A stretch of DNA of 64,000 nucleotides, from contig JADKKO010000004.1 in assembly GCA_016720465.1 (NCBI GenBank), forward strand, positions 1,240,001 through 1,304,000, in the 5' to 3' direction. The position numbers were made by a program, and so were the translations under genes. This document shows, piece by piece, positions 18,280-26,443 of the stretch. Every line of letters begins with the position of its first letter. The first letter of the stretch is position 1. The DNA is from Holophagaceae bacterium (GTDB lineage: Bacteria; Acidobacteriota; Holophagae; Holophagales; Holophagaceae). Below the pieces are notes generated by a model that was not told where the DNA came from, ran no database searches, and saw only the letters and a list, made by a program, of their open reading frames with translations.

Positions 18280-20218
18280 CTTGCATTAACATGGATTCGA
18301 TCTTGCGTTTTTCTTCCTGGAAGCGCTTTTCATCGATGTCGAGGATCGAGATTTCCTCGTAGCCGCGGTAGTGGAAGGCTTTCGCCCCACCCCCGACCAG
18401 AGGTTTGAAGATGTGGAGGTCCGGCCCCTGGGCGTACGCCAGGCTCGCGTCCTTGGCCCGTTCCTCGACACTCTTGTCGTACTTGGTGAACCAGATGCCT
18501 CCGGGGCCGATATAAGTGCTGACCGCCAAGTTCTGTTCGGGCTCCGCCCGGAATTTTACGGGGTCTTCACCAAAGGCGGAAGTCGCCAGCGTGTGATAGC
18601 GCATGGGGGCCGTGGGTTCGCAGGCCTCGAAAAAGGCCGCATCGAAGGGGCCCCGGCCCGCGAGGAGGCGCCGGACGCCATCCCTGAACCCCAGGAGACT
18701 CGTGGTCCCCTCCCGCGGACTGGGTTCGACCTTATCTGAAAAACCAGGCCCAGCCATGAGCAGAGCCACACGGCATTCCCAGGGGTCGAGGTTGAATCCA
18801 TGGACACCCTGGAGTTGGAAGCCGTTGGCGACATTATGGAACCGTTCCCCGTGATCGGAGAACAGGGCTCTCGTGGCCCCTTTATAGTGAGGGTCTTGGT
18901 CCAGTGAATTCCAGATGGGCTCCCAGGCCTTCAGGATGCTGGCCATGCGGATCTCGTAGCCCTTGAACGGGTTCGTTCTCGGATCCGCCTGGAGGATGTT
19001 CTTTTCGGTGACCAGGCCGATGTGGACCACGGGTTCGTAGTCCCGGGGAGCCAGGGTCCACCAGCGGCCCGTGTCCTTCAATTCCTGGCGTGTCAGGAAG
19101 ATGGGCTGGTGTGCCAGGCAGGTGTGGAACATGACCCAGCCGCTGCCGCGCCCCAGACGCAAGGCTTCCTTCAATCCCTCATCCATGGATGCCCACGGAT
19201 TCGTGGTGGGGAAGGGCTTGAACCAGTTTTCCCAGACCGCGTAGAGCGGAAAGCTCACCGCCAGATTGGAGTTCACGAAATTCTCCCAGCCCGTGGCTGG
19301 CATCAGTGCATCGTCGAGATCCATGTGGCGGCCCACGGTCCCGATGGTTCCGCCGTCATCGATGTAGAAACGCGGTTTCCAGCCCTTGGCGGTGGCGTCC
19401 CGCAGAAGGGCGAGATCATGGGGATGCTCGAATTCCTCCACCGACGGAGCCACATGGCCGATGGTGTAGGTCATGGCATTTCCGCCCCAGAGGATGTGCC
19501 ACAGCATCCGGGTGGCAGGTATCACCGTATAGGCGTTCTTGTAGCGGATGCCTTTCAGGGAATCGGACCGGGCCAGGAGCGTATCCGAGCGCAGCCCGTC
19601 CACACCCAGGAAGAGCACCTGGCAGGGCTGGTCCCCCCCTTTGGCCGCGGGCGCTGGCCGAGGAATCCACTGGGGCGCGTAGGCCAGACCGGACCAGAGG
19701 AGGAGCCAGGAGGCGAAGGTGGTCGACCTGGACAGATAGCCAGCCTCCTTCTGGCGCGCCAACCAGGTGATGGGAAACACAAGCGCCAGGCCGATGAGCA
19801 GCGGAAACAGCAACCAGAAGGGGATCCCCCGCAACCCCGGAAGCACCCACAGTGTGGATGGCACCTGCCACCACAGCACGAGATGCATCCAGAGCAGCGC
19901 AGAGAATCCGAAGGCCAAAGCCTCCCGGCCTTTCCATTCCCTCAGCCAGCCTCGGCGGGACAGCAATCCAGGAAACAGGGCGCTGAGCCAGGCCGTGATG
20001 CCTGCCGCAAAGTAGACGGGCACGAGGATCCGCAGCGCGTACTGGATTCCGAACGCCTTGATGGGCCGGTATCCCATGGACTGGGAGATCCATCCGGACA
20101 GTCCCGCCTTGGCCAACTTGAATCTCAGGTAGGCCAGCGCAAACAGGATCAGAAGGAATAGCGGGCCCACGAAGAAAAGAGCCAGGATACGGGTCGGACG
20201 TAAGCGGGGATGGGCCAT
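18272..20218 (-). CDS. Membrane protein with sulfatase/alkaline-phosphatase-fold domain
   Basis: A 648-residue protein with about five membrane helices in the first 190 residues and a periplasmic domain behind. The domain shows the metal-binding starts and ends of the alkaline phosphatase/sulfatase superfamily: VLFLGVDGLRSDTLLA near 205 and LFSDHGERFH near 465. This architecture (N-terminal helices, then a sulfatase domain) is that of phosphoethanolamine and phosphoglycerol transferases that decorate lipid A, glycans or proteins. The nucleophile is probably one of the Thr/Ser residues of the segment PATRMLWHILWGG, but I cannot fix it. The gene lies between two pilin genes on the strand of the second one, so pilin or surface-glycan modification is a reasonable guess, unproven. 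Confidence 0.7.
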   Translation of the reverse strand: MAHPRLRPTRILALFFVGPLFLLILFALAYLRFKLAKAGLSGWISQSMGYRPIKAFGIQYALRILVPVYFAAGITAWLSALFPGLLSRRGWLREWKGREALAFGFSALLWMHLVLWWQVPSTLWVLPGLRGIPFWLLFPLLIGLALVFPITWLARQKEAGYLSRSTTFASWLLLWSGLAYAPQWIPRPAPAAKGGDQPCQVLFLGVDGLRSDTLLARSDSLKGIRYKNAYTVIPATRMLWHILWGGNAMTYTIGHVAPSVEEFEHPHDLALLRDATAKGWKPRFYIDDGGTIGTVGRHMDLDDALMPATGWENFVNSNLAVSFPLYAVWENWFKPFPTTNPWASMDEGLKEALRLGRGSGWVMFHTCLAHQPIFLTRQELKDTGRWWTLAPRDYEPVVHIGLVTEKNILQADPRTNPFKGYEIRMASILKAWEPIWNSLDQDPHYKGATRALFSDHGERFHNVANGFQLQGVHGFNLDPWECRVALLMAGPGFSDKVEPSPREGTTSLLGFRDGVRRLLAGRGPFDAAFFEACEPTAPMRYHTLATSAFGEDPVKFRAEPEQNLAVSTYIGPGGIWFTKYDKSVEERAKDASLAYAQGPDLHIFKPLVGGGAKAFHYRGYEEISILDIDEKRFQEEKRKIESMLMQEK

Positions 20219-20258
20219 GGCGCTCGGGCAACCTTTTGAGGACTAGGGATGGAGGTAG

Positions 20259-20288
20259 AAAAAAAGGGAGGGGGAAACCCCCTCCCTT
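20259..20288 (-). terminator. Intrinsic terminator of the major pilin gene
   Basis: Read on the minus strand: GGGAGGGGG, loop TTT, CCCCCTCCC, then seven T (20265-20259). The stem is nine perfect G-C rich pairs. It lies 22 bp after the pilin stop, so the pilin is mostly transcribed alone and the sulfatase-fold gene behind it depends on read-through or its own promoter. Confidence 0.93.
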
Positions 20289-20310
20289 CAGTATGGCAAA
20301 CCCGGATGGG

Positions 20311-20802
20311 CTACTCGATGGCGGTGGCCTTGCGAACGGTCAGGGAGCCGTCGATGGTGTTCTGGACCTTCACGATGCCGCCGATCCATCCGCCGAGGGT
20401 GGAAGTCGGATAGGCGATGTACATCTTCGCGGTGCCCAGGGAGCCCGCAGTCATGCCATTGAGGAACGCGGACTTGGTGCCGGCCGTTCCGGCCGTGAAC
20501 GTCTGGATGTAGGCGCCAGCGGCGGTATTCCAGGGGTTCTTGTCCTTGGTGGCCGGGTGGGTGGCGGCCAGGTACGCATTCAGGGAAGTGGTGATGGCGG
20601 CGGAGGCAAGGCCCTTTTCCTTCGCCTTGTCGTACTGGCCGACGCCGTCATCGATCATGCTCACCATGTTGGAGATGCCCGCCTTGTCACGGGCCCGGGC
20701 GCGCTGGCTGAGCAGGGCGGGAATCGCGATGGCGCTGATGATGCCGATGATGGCAAGCACGAGCAGCAGCTCGATGAGGGTGAAACCGGATTGCTTCTTC
20801 AT
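20311..20802 (-). CDS. pilA: Type IV pilin PilA
   Basis: A 163-residue prepilin with a very short leader (MKKQSG), cut before FTLIELLLVLAIIGIISAIA, with the conserved Glu at mature position 5. The start is fixed by AAGGAGG six to eight bases upstream. The globular domain holds several aromatic residues (for instance GQYDKAK, NPWNTAAGAYIQTF, MYIAYP) but no Cys pair. A strong Shine-Dalgarno sequence, a strong terminator and a candidate sigma-54 promoter suggest a highly expressed major pilin. It lies 2 kb from pilC on the opposite strand. Whether it is long enough or aromatic enough for conductive pili cannot be told from sequence alone; it is longer than the roughly 60-residue Geobacter pilin. 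Confidence 0.93.
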   Translation of the reverse strand: MKKQSGFTLIELLLVLAIIGIISAIAIPALLSQRARARDKAGISNMVSMIDDGVGQYDKAKEKGLASAAITTSLNAYLAATHPATKDKNPWNTAAGAYIQTFTAGTAGTKSAFLNGMTAGSLGTAKMYIAYPTSTLGGWIGGIVKVQNTIDGSLTVRKATAIE

Positions 20803-20839
20803 GGCAAGTCCTCCTTAGGGAATGGGCCGGAGAGCAAGT

Positions 20840-20855
20840 ATCAAGAGTGATGCCA
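20840..20855 (-). promoter_or_regulatory. Candidate sigma-54 promoter of pilA
   Basis: On the minus strand TGGCATC-N4-TTGAT matches the -24/-12 pattern TGGCACG-N4-TTGCW with one weak point: GA in place of the -12 GC. The distance would give an RNA leader of about 28 bases holding the AAGGAGG site. pilA genes are commonly RpoN-dependent in other bacteria. Confidence 0.35.
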
Positions 20856-20977
20856 GTCTCGTCAGCGGGTGGGGTGATAGGGAAGATGGTGCGCTTGGCT
20901 GCGGGAAACTTCAAGTGCGGAATGTGCGCGGAAAAAACAGGGACACACCGTGGCACTAGTGTGACGTGGGAGGGCGG

Positions 20978-21006
20978 TTCTTAACATATGGCATTTCGTT
21001 TAATAT
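20978..21006 (+). promoter_or_regulatory. Candidate promoter of the GT39-like gene
   Basis: TTCTTA (20978-20983) and TAATAT (21001-21006) are spaced 17 bp apart in the most AT-rich part of the gap. This would leave a leader of nearly 190 bases. Judged by eye only. Confidence 0.3.
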
Positions 21007-21201
21007 TCTTGAAATTAATCCCTCCCCAGGATTTCAAGGACGGATGGTTGCTACCGCGTATGCTTGGCCTGCGCGAGGGCAGGTTGAGCTGCCTGGAAGT
21101 TGGGCGGCACTGCATTGGAACTTCCACCTCGCCCCCCCGCTGTGGCAGGTCCGGCTTCCATGGCGTGCAGCGGAACGCGATGATGAAATGCAAGGAGTCC
21201 T

Positions 21202-22887
21202 ATGAACAAGAGATCAGCGTCTTTCTGGGGATTGGGGGGCGCGCTTGCGCTGCTTGCCTTGTTCTCGATCTACCTCGCCTTGAATCGCATCTACCAGGTG
21301 GACGAGGCCCAGAACGTCTTCATGGCCCGGATCATCGGCACTGGGCAGACCGGGACCTATTACACCAACGCTCCAGTGTGGTTGATGGGTCCCCTGGCCT
21401 GGCTCGCCCGCTCCGTCCCTGTTTCCACCGACCTTTTCATGTGGAATCGGTTGATCTTCCTTGGCCTGTTCTGGGCAAATGTGGCCTTGATCGCCCTCAA
21501 CACAGGCATCAAATTGCGCTCGCTCCAAGGTTTGGCGGTTTTGCTCGGGGCCGCTACCTTGGCTCCACTCTGGGATTACGGATTCGAAATCCGGCATGAC
21601 AATCTGATTTTGACGGGTCTGCTGCTTACTTGGTGGATCGGGCGCACCGGCCCCGCCGGCAAATCCTCATATTTTTTCATCGGATTTCTTGCGGTCCTGC
21701 TCCAATTCGTCGCGTTCAAGGCCTTTGTCTATGTCCTTCCAATTTCAGCGGCTTTTCTCGCCTTCCCATCCCCTGCGCACCGACAGGGCAGGGTCAGATT
21801 GGCGGCCATGTGGATCGCAGGGGCGGCCGTAGCCTTGATCCTCTGCCGTCTGGCCTACCTCCGTACCGGGTTGTGGACGGTCTACCTCGCCGGACTCCAG
21901 GGAGGCCTGGATGCCTCGGGAGGAGGCACCCGCTTTGGCGCTGGCATGTCCCTTAGCCGCACCCTGGTGCAGACACCACTGCTCCTGGCCATCGCCGCGG
22001 CCGCGCTTTGGAACGTGGGCCGGAATCTCCGCTTCCGGGGCCTCGCCTCGCTTGGCTGGGAAGGCGCTGGACCCGAGGCCCTGCTTTTCCTGGCCATGTT
22101 GATCGCGTTCTTTGTCAATCCGACGCCATTCCCCTACAACCTGGTGAACCTGGTCCCGTTCGCCTTCCTGCTCGGATTCCGGTTCCTCGGCCCCGAATTG
22201 GAGGGCCTATCGGTCCGTCCCGCTGTGTTGGCCATGGCTTCGGGAGTCCTGTGCTTCACGCATGTTGTCCCGTTCATGGCCGCGACCTGGCGCCACCTGG
22301 ACTGGAACAACGAGCGCCAGGAGCAATTGATGCGCACCGCGGAAGCCTTCACGGATTCTTCCCGAGATGCCGTCTACGACGCGATCGGAATGGTGCCGAC
22401 CAGGCCGAGCATCCATTTCCAATGGTTCCTGCACAGTCTCAACATCCAGTCCTTTCTCAAAGAAAAGTCACCCGGCATCCAGGAGCTGCTTGGGTCGAAT
22501 CCGCCGGTGGTGCTCATTCCAAGCTACCGGACGGACTGGCTCCGGCAGGAGGACTGGACTTTCATCCAGAGCCGTTATGTCCCTTTGGCTGATGATTTCT
22601 GGGTGCTTGGGCAGGCCCTGGCCACCGGGGGCGGCGAGTGCATGATCCTGCATTCCGGGCGCTACCAAGTTGTAGGGCAGCGCAATGGGAATATCGCGCC
22701 GCTGGATTCGGGAATGTGCGATGGCAAGGCGATCGGCAACCGACCTGTGGAATTAGGGATCGGCCGCCACGAAGTGAGCTGCCCCAAGGACGTGCGTCCC
22801 GCGTTCATCTGGGTCGGCCCGAAGCTGGAGAGGCTCCCGGAACTGGGGCGGGGGGACCATCAGCGGCTTTTCGTGAACTGGTATTAG
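21202..22887 (+). CDS. Membrane glycosyltransferase, GT39/GT83 (ArnT-like) type
   Basis: A 561-residue protein with about ten membrane helices in the first 380 residues and a periplasmic C-terminal domain. The first periplasmic loop has the acidic catalytic motif of the GT-C fold in YQVDEAQNVFMARI, and a second conserved signature appears in DYGFEIRHDNLILTG. Such enzymes use polyprenyl-phosphate sugars as donors and act at the outer face of the inner membrane on lipid A, glycans or proteins. AAGGAG stands before the ATG. It is divergent from pilA and converges with the sugar operon. Given these neighbours, pilin glycosylation or glycan modification are the likely roles; the acceptor is unknown. 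Confidence 0.75.
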   Translation: MNKRSASFWGLGGALALLALFSIYLALNRIYQVDEAQNVFMARIIGTGQTGTYYTNAPVWLMGPLAWLARSVPVSTDLFMWNRLIFLGLFWANVALIALNTGIKLRSLQGLAVLLGAATLAPLWDYGFEIRHDNLILTGLLLTWWIGRTGPAGKSSYFFIGFLAVLLQFVAFKAFVYVLPISAAFLAFPSPAHRQGRVRLAAMWIAGAAVALILCRLAYLRTGLWTVYLAGLQGGLDASGGGTRFGAGMSLSRTLVQTPLLLAIAAAALWNVGRNLRFRGLASLGWEGAGPEALLFLAMLIAFFVNPTPFPYNLVNLVPFAFLLGFRFLGPELEGLSVRPAVLAMASGVLCFTHVVPFMAATWRHLDWNNERQEQLMRTAEAFTDSSRDAVYDAIGMVPTRPSIHFQWFLHSLNIQSFLKEKSPGIQELLGSNPPVVLIPSYRTDWLRQEDWTFIQSRYVPLADDFWVLGQALATGGGECMILHSGRYQVVGQRNGNIAPLDSGMCDGKAIGNRPVELGIGRHEVSCPKDVRPAFIWVGPKLERLPELGRGDHQRLFVNWY

Positions 22888-22921
22888 CCAGCCGGAAACC
22901 AGGCGGCGCGAGCCGCTGGAT

Positions 22922-23773
22922 TCAGGATTTTTTCAAGGTATAGGCCATCGAACCACTGGGGAACAGCCAGGAGGCCAACATGCCGAGCGGGTAGAAGGCA
23001 AGGAAGGCCATCTGCTTGAACCGGCCGAAAAAGAACACGGCCAGGCTTGCGGCAACAGTGTTGGGGAAGGCGACTTTCCTGGTGGAAACCAATTTGAATC
23101 CGTGGGCCTGGGCCAGCCGTTCGATGACACTTTCATCCGGGAAGGACAGGTGCCGTGGCGGGTCGAGCCCATGCCAAAGGCGGCCGAAGAGGCGCGCTTC
23201 CCAGGAATGGATATTCGGCAGGAGGATGTAGACCAGACCGCCTGGAACCAGCACATCGCGGATGCTTTGCAGGCAGGTGGAGGGATCGGCCAGGTGTTCC
23301 ATCACATAGTGCAGGGCCACCGCGTCGAAGGGAGGCGCCGCGCTGGTTTCCAGGGCAGCCCAATCGCTCCAGACCGGGACCCCCAGATGTTCGGACAACC
23401 GGATGGCGTGATCCGCATCGAATTCATACCCCGCCCGGCGCAAGCCCAGTCGCTTCAGGCTGTCCAGGTACCAACCATCCCCACAGCCGAAATCCAGGAT
23501 CGCAGCCCCGGGCTGCAGAAGCGTCCCATCGAAATAAGCGCCGCGGAAGACAAGGCGCCGCAGCCATTCGTGCAGGCGTGATTTCTTCGCGTGGATGGGA
23601 TATTGCTCGTAGAGGCTGGCGAGATCCGCGGGAATGGGATGCTGTTGCACCAACCCGCATCGGTCGCACCTTACGTAGTCCGCCAGTCCAGGACTGCCAA
23701 GGAAATGGTCCGGGCAACTGTTGAGCCACGGCCGCGAAGCTGGACCCGCGCATACCCGGCAGAGAAAATTCAT
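22922..23773 (-). CDS. Class I SAM methyltransferase with N-terminal zinc-ribbon-like segment
   Basis: A 283-residue methyltransferase. Two Cys pairs at the N-terminus (CRVC and CDRC) form a probable zinc knuckle, seen in several sugar-modifying methyltransferases. The Rossmann core follows with AILDFGCGDGWYLDSL (SAM-binding motif I), the acidic post-I residue in YEFDAD and a motif IV-like VALHYVMEHLADP. The C-terminal part has hydrophobic segments (SLAVFFFGRF, LAFYPLGMLASWLF), suggesting membrane contact. The ATG at 23773 overlaps the stop of the epimerase gene by ATGA, which fixes it. It is the last gene of the sugar operon and probably acts on the deoxysugar or on the lipid-linked glycan. 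Confidence 0.8.
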   Translation of the reverse strand: MNFLCRVCAGPASRPWLNSCPDHFLGSPGLADYVRCDRCGLVQQHPIPADLASLYEQYPIHAKKSRLHEWLRRLVFRGAYFDGTLLQPGAAILDFGCGDGWYLDSLKRLGLRRAGYEFDADHAIRLSEHLGVPVWSDWAALETSAAPPFDAVALHYVMEHLADPSTCLQSIRDVLVPGGLVYILLPNIHSWEARLFGRLWHGLDPPRHLSFPDESVIERLAQAHGFKLVSTRKVAFPNTVAASLAVFFFGRFKQMAFLAFYPLGMLASWLFPSGSMAYTLKKS

Positions 23774-24681
23774 GAATGGCCTTTCCACCACGAGACCGTT
23801 TGTTCCAGGCCCGCCCTGAGGTCGTAGCGCGGGCGCCAGTCCGCCTCATCCCGCAGGCGCTTGTTGTCCGCGCAAACATAGGGCGGATCCATCGCATTCT
23901 CCTGCCGTGCGCCAAAATCAAGGAGATCGGTCCCCCCGGTGATTTCTCCGAGGAGCCGCACGATCTCATGCACCCGGGTCGGGCGCCCGGACCCGATGTT
24001 CACCGGTCCCCGCATTCCGGCGAGGGTCACATCGACAAGGGCCGCTGCAACATCCTCGACATGCAGGTAGTCCCGCACCTGGAATCCTGAAGTGACCGCA
24101 GCGTGTTCCCCGCCCAGCAGCCTCAACGCGACATCGGGCACCAGGCGGCGGGAGTCCTCCCAGGGGCCATACAGGTAGAACAGGCGGGCCCATGCGAAGG
24201 CAGCTCCCGAAGCCTGAGCGAGCGCCTCGCCTTCCCGGCCGGTGGATAGCTTCGCGCTGGCGTAGGGCGTGAGGGGCAGGGTGGGCGCGGATTCATCCAA
24301 CGGGGTTGCCGTCAGCGAATATTCGAAACAGGTTCCGACACCGGTGATCTGGCCGCACCCTTGGGCGAGCAGGGCGGAAATCAAACGCAGGCTGCCTTGG
24401 CGGCAATCGTCGTTCAGGGGCGAGGCGAGGTATTCCCCGGGCACCACATGCCACGCGCAGTGGATGCAGGCTTCGATGCCCTCGCAATGCCGGAGGAGCT
24501 CCGTGTCGGGAGCCCTGAACACGTCGCATTCCACTCGGTGGAGCCGATGAGTTTGCTCTGGAAGGCGTTGGGATCCACTGCCAGGACGAAGCACCGCATA
24601 CACGTCGCAACCGCGCGCCAGCAGCTCCCGGCACACGTGGGAACCGATGAACCCGTTGGCCCCTGTGACCAGCGCCTTCAT
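23770..24681 (-). CDS. NAD(P)-dependent sugar epimerase/4-ketoreductase (SDR family)
   Basis: A 303-residue extended short-chain dehydrogenase. It starts MKALVTGANGFIGSHVCREL with the GxxGxxG nucleotide-binding motif. The catalytic Tyr-x3-Lys is in TPYASAKL, and the third residue of the triad is in VGTCFEYS. The C-terminal substrate domain has the conserved NIGSGRPTRVHEIV. In the context of rfbF, rfbG, a C-methyltransferase and an RmlC-like epimerase, it is best explained as the 4-ketoreductase that finishes the CDP-6-deoxysugar. It could instead epimerise C4. Its ATG overlaps the stop of the gene before and its stop overlaps the start of the gene after. Confidence 0.82.
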   Translation of the reverse strand: MKALVTGANGFIGSHVCRELLARGCDVYAVLRPGSGSQRLPEQTHRLHRVECDVFRAPDTELLRHCEGIEACIHCAWHVVPGEYLASPLNDDCRQGSLRLISALLAQGCGQITGVGTCFEYSLTATPLDESAPTLPLTPYASAKLSTGREGEALAQASGAAFAWARLFYLYGPWEDSRRLVPDVALRLLGGEHAAVTSGFQVRDYLHVEDVAAALVDVTLAGMRGPVNIGSGRPTRVHEIVRLLGEITGGTDLLDFGARQENAMDPPYVCADNKRLRDEADWRPRYDLRAGLEQTVSWWKGHS

Positions 24682-25208
24682 CCCGTGAAATCCGGGTAGG
24701 CCGCGTCCTTCGCGGAAAGGATCGGATCCGGAACAGGCCAGTCGATGCCGAAGGCGGGGTCGTTCCAGCGGACGCCCTTGGCGCAGTCCTCGTGGAAGAA
24801 CTCGGACATCTGGTAATGGACTTCCGCATCGTCGCTCAAAGTCTGGAATCCGTGGGCGAAGCCTTCTGGAACATAGATCGCGGCGCCGTTTTCCTCGTCG
24901 AGTTCGAAACCTTCCCACTTCTTGAAGGTGGGCGAACCGGGCCGGAGGTCGAGGATCACATCGAACACTGCGCCGCGGGTGCAGCGCACCAGCTTGGCCT
25001 CCCGATGGGGTTCAGCCTGGAAATGCATGCCGCGCAGCGTGCCGCGCCTGCGGTTGAAGGAGATGTTGCACTGGGCGATTCCGGGGATGAGGTCATGGAG
25101 TTCCGCCTCGCGGCCGCACCAAGTGCGGGCGAAGAAACCGCGTTCATCCTCCAGACGATCCATCTCGATGCGGAAGGCTCCACCCAGGACAGACGGAATG
25201 AATTTCAA
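24678..25208 (-). CDS. dTDP-4-dehydrorhamnose 3,5-epimerase family protein (RmlC-like)
   Basis: A 176-residue cupin of the RmlC/RfbC family. It has the family core: DERGFFARTWC, ISFNRRRGTLRGMHFQ (with the catalytic His region), VRCTRGAVFDVILDLR and IYVPEGFAHGFQTLSDDAEVHYQMSE split over the sheet. Such proteins epimerise C3 and/or C5 of 4-keto-6-deoxysugar nucleotides. No dTDP pathway gene (rmlA, B or D) is nearby; the neighbours make CDP-4-keto-6-deoxyglucose, so this enzyme probably acts on a CDP sugar. The start is TTG at 25208, overlapping the upstream stop as TTGA; no ATG is in frame there. Confidence 0.85.
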   Translation of the reverse strand: MKFIPSVLGGAFRIEMDRLEDERGFFARTWCGREAELHDLIPGIAQCNISFNRRRGTLRGMHFQAEPHREAKLVRCTRGAVFDVILDLRPGSPTFKKWEGFELDEENGAAIYVPEGFAHGFQTLSDDAEVHYQMSEFFHEDCAKGVRWNDPAFGIDWPVPDPILSAKDAAYPDFTG

Positions 25209-26434
25209 GGAAGGACCTCGACCCGCGGAATGGGCAGGACGAAGCGGCCTCCCCAATCGCGTATATGGGCCATCTGGTCCATGATTTCCTCGCGTAGATT
25301 CCAGGGCAGCACCAGCACGAAATCGGGCTTCGTCTCTTTGATCCGATCCGGGCTGAAGACCGGAATCCGGGAACCGGGCAGGTACCGCCCCTGCTTGTGC
25401 TTGCTGCGGTCGACGGTGTAGTCCAGGAAATCCGTCCTGATGCCGCAGTAGTTGAGCAGCGTGTTCCCCTTTGCCGGCGCGCCGTAGCCGACGATGGACT
25501 TGCCCGAGCGCTTGGCGTCGATGAGGAACGTGAGCAGCCCGCGCTTGGTCTCCTCGACCTGCCGCGTGAACCTTTCGTAGGCATCCGCATGATCGAGGCC
25601 CAGCGACACCTCGCGCTGCCGGAGTTCCACAACCCGGGGGCCGACCGGCTCCGATGCGTCGGCCAGGTGCCTGCCGTAGATTCTCAGGGAGCCGCCATGG
25701 GCCGGGAGCTCCTCCACGTCGAACAGCTCGAGGCCATGGCGGAGGAAGGCCTGCTCCACCGCAAGGAACGAGAAATAGGAGAAATGCTCGTGGTAGATCG
25801 TGTCGAACTGGTTCAGTTCCATCAGGCGCAGCAAGTGGGGGAACTCCATCGTGATCACCCCGCCCGGATTCAGGAGCAGTTCCATGCCCGCGATGAAATC
25901 GTTCAAGTCGGGCACGTGGGCCAGCACATTGTTCCCCAGCAGCAGGTCTGCCTTGAGACCGGCGGCGGCCATGTCTTCGGCCGTGCGGGTGCCGAAGAAC
26001 CGCACCAGCGTGGGGATCCCCTTGGCTTCCGCTTCAGCCGCGACATTCGCTGCCGGTTCGACCCCGTGGACCGGGATGCCCCGTTGGGCGAAATATTGAA
26101 GGAGATAGCCGTCATTGCTGGCGATTTCCACCACATGGTGGGCGGAGGTCAATCCGAGCTGCTTGGTGATCGACTCCACATACGCCTCGGAGTGCTTCAG
26201 CCACGAATCCGAATAGGAGGAAAAGTAGGGATAGTCGGAGAACAATTGCTCCGGGGTCACGACCGCCGGGAGCTGCACGAGCCAGCATTGTGTGCAGACG
26301 TGGGATTTCAACGGATAGGTCGGCTCCATCACCAGCAGGTCCTCGGCGCTCAGGTACCGGTTCGAGAGGGGCGAGGCCCCTAGGTCCATGAAGACCTGGT
26401 GGAGTTCGGCACCGCAAGACCTGCAGCAAAGCAT
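25205..26434 (-). CDS. Sugar C-methyltransferase (TylCIII/NovU-like)
   Basis: A 409-residue enzyme with the three-part build of NDP-4-ketosugar C-methyltransferases. It has an N-terminal zinc domain (CCRSCGAELHQ, CTQCWLVQLP), a SAM-binding Rossmann core (VVEIASNDGYLLQYF, LLLGNNVLAHVPDLNDF) and a C-terminal domain with GYGAPAKGNTLLNYCG and VLPWNLREEIMDQ. The conserved FDTIYHEHFSYFS is the typical active-site segment holding the base pair Tyr/His. Known relatives methylate C3 of 4-keto-6-deoxysugars in branched-sugar pathways. Two ATG codons are possible; AGAGG lies six bases before the one at 26434 but touches the one at 26440, so 26434 is preferred. Confidence 0.88.
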   Translation of the reverse strand: MLCCRSCGAELHQVFMDLGASPLSNRYLSAEDLLVMEPTYPLKSHVCTQCWLVQLPAVVTPEQLFSDYPYFSSYSDSWLKHSEAYVESITKQLGLTSAHHVVEIASNDGYLLQYFAQRGIPVHGVEPAANVAAEAEAKGIPTLVRFFGTRTAEDMAAAGLKADLLLGNNVLAHVPDLNDFIAGMELLLNPGGVITMEFPHLLRLMELNQFDTIYHEHFSYFSFLAVEQAFLRHGLELFDVEELPAHGGSLRIYGRHLADASEPVGPRVVELRQREVSLGLDHADAYERFTRQVEETKRGLLTFLIDAKRSGKSIVGYGAPAKGNTLLNYCGIRTDFLDYTVDRSKHKQGRYLPGSRIPVFSPDRIKETKPDFVLVLPWNLREEIMDQMAHIRDWGGRFVLPIPRVEVLP

Positions 26435-26443
26435 ATTCATCCT

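Larger units (their letters stand above)
20803..21201. other. Divergent intergenic region between pilA and the GT39-like gene
   Basis: About 400 bp without a gene. It holds the candidate sigma-54 site of pilA, an AT-rich block around 20978-21020 with a candidate promoter for the rightward gene, and an inverted repeat with arms GGAAGTT and AACTTCC (about 21096-21124). An open frame from 20988 runs through the region, but it lacks any start context and is not considered coding. Confidence 0.5.

Noticed and set aside
20988..21599. Long frame starting in the pilA/GT39 gap
   Set aside because: It has no ribosome site and runs in another frame through the glycosyltransferase gene, which has a good start at 21202.
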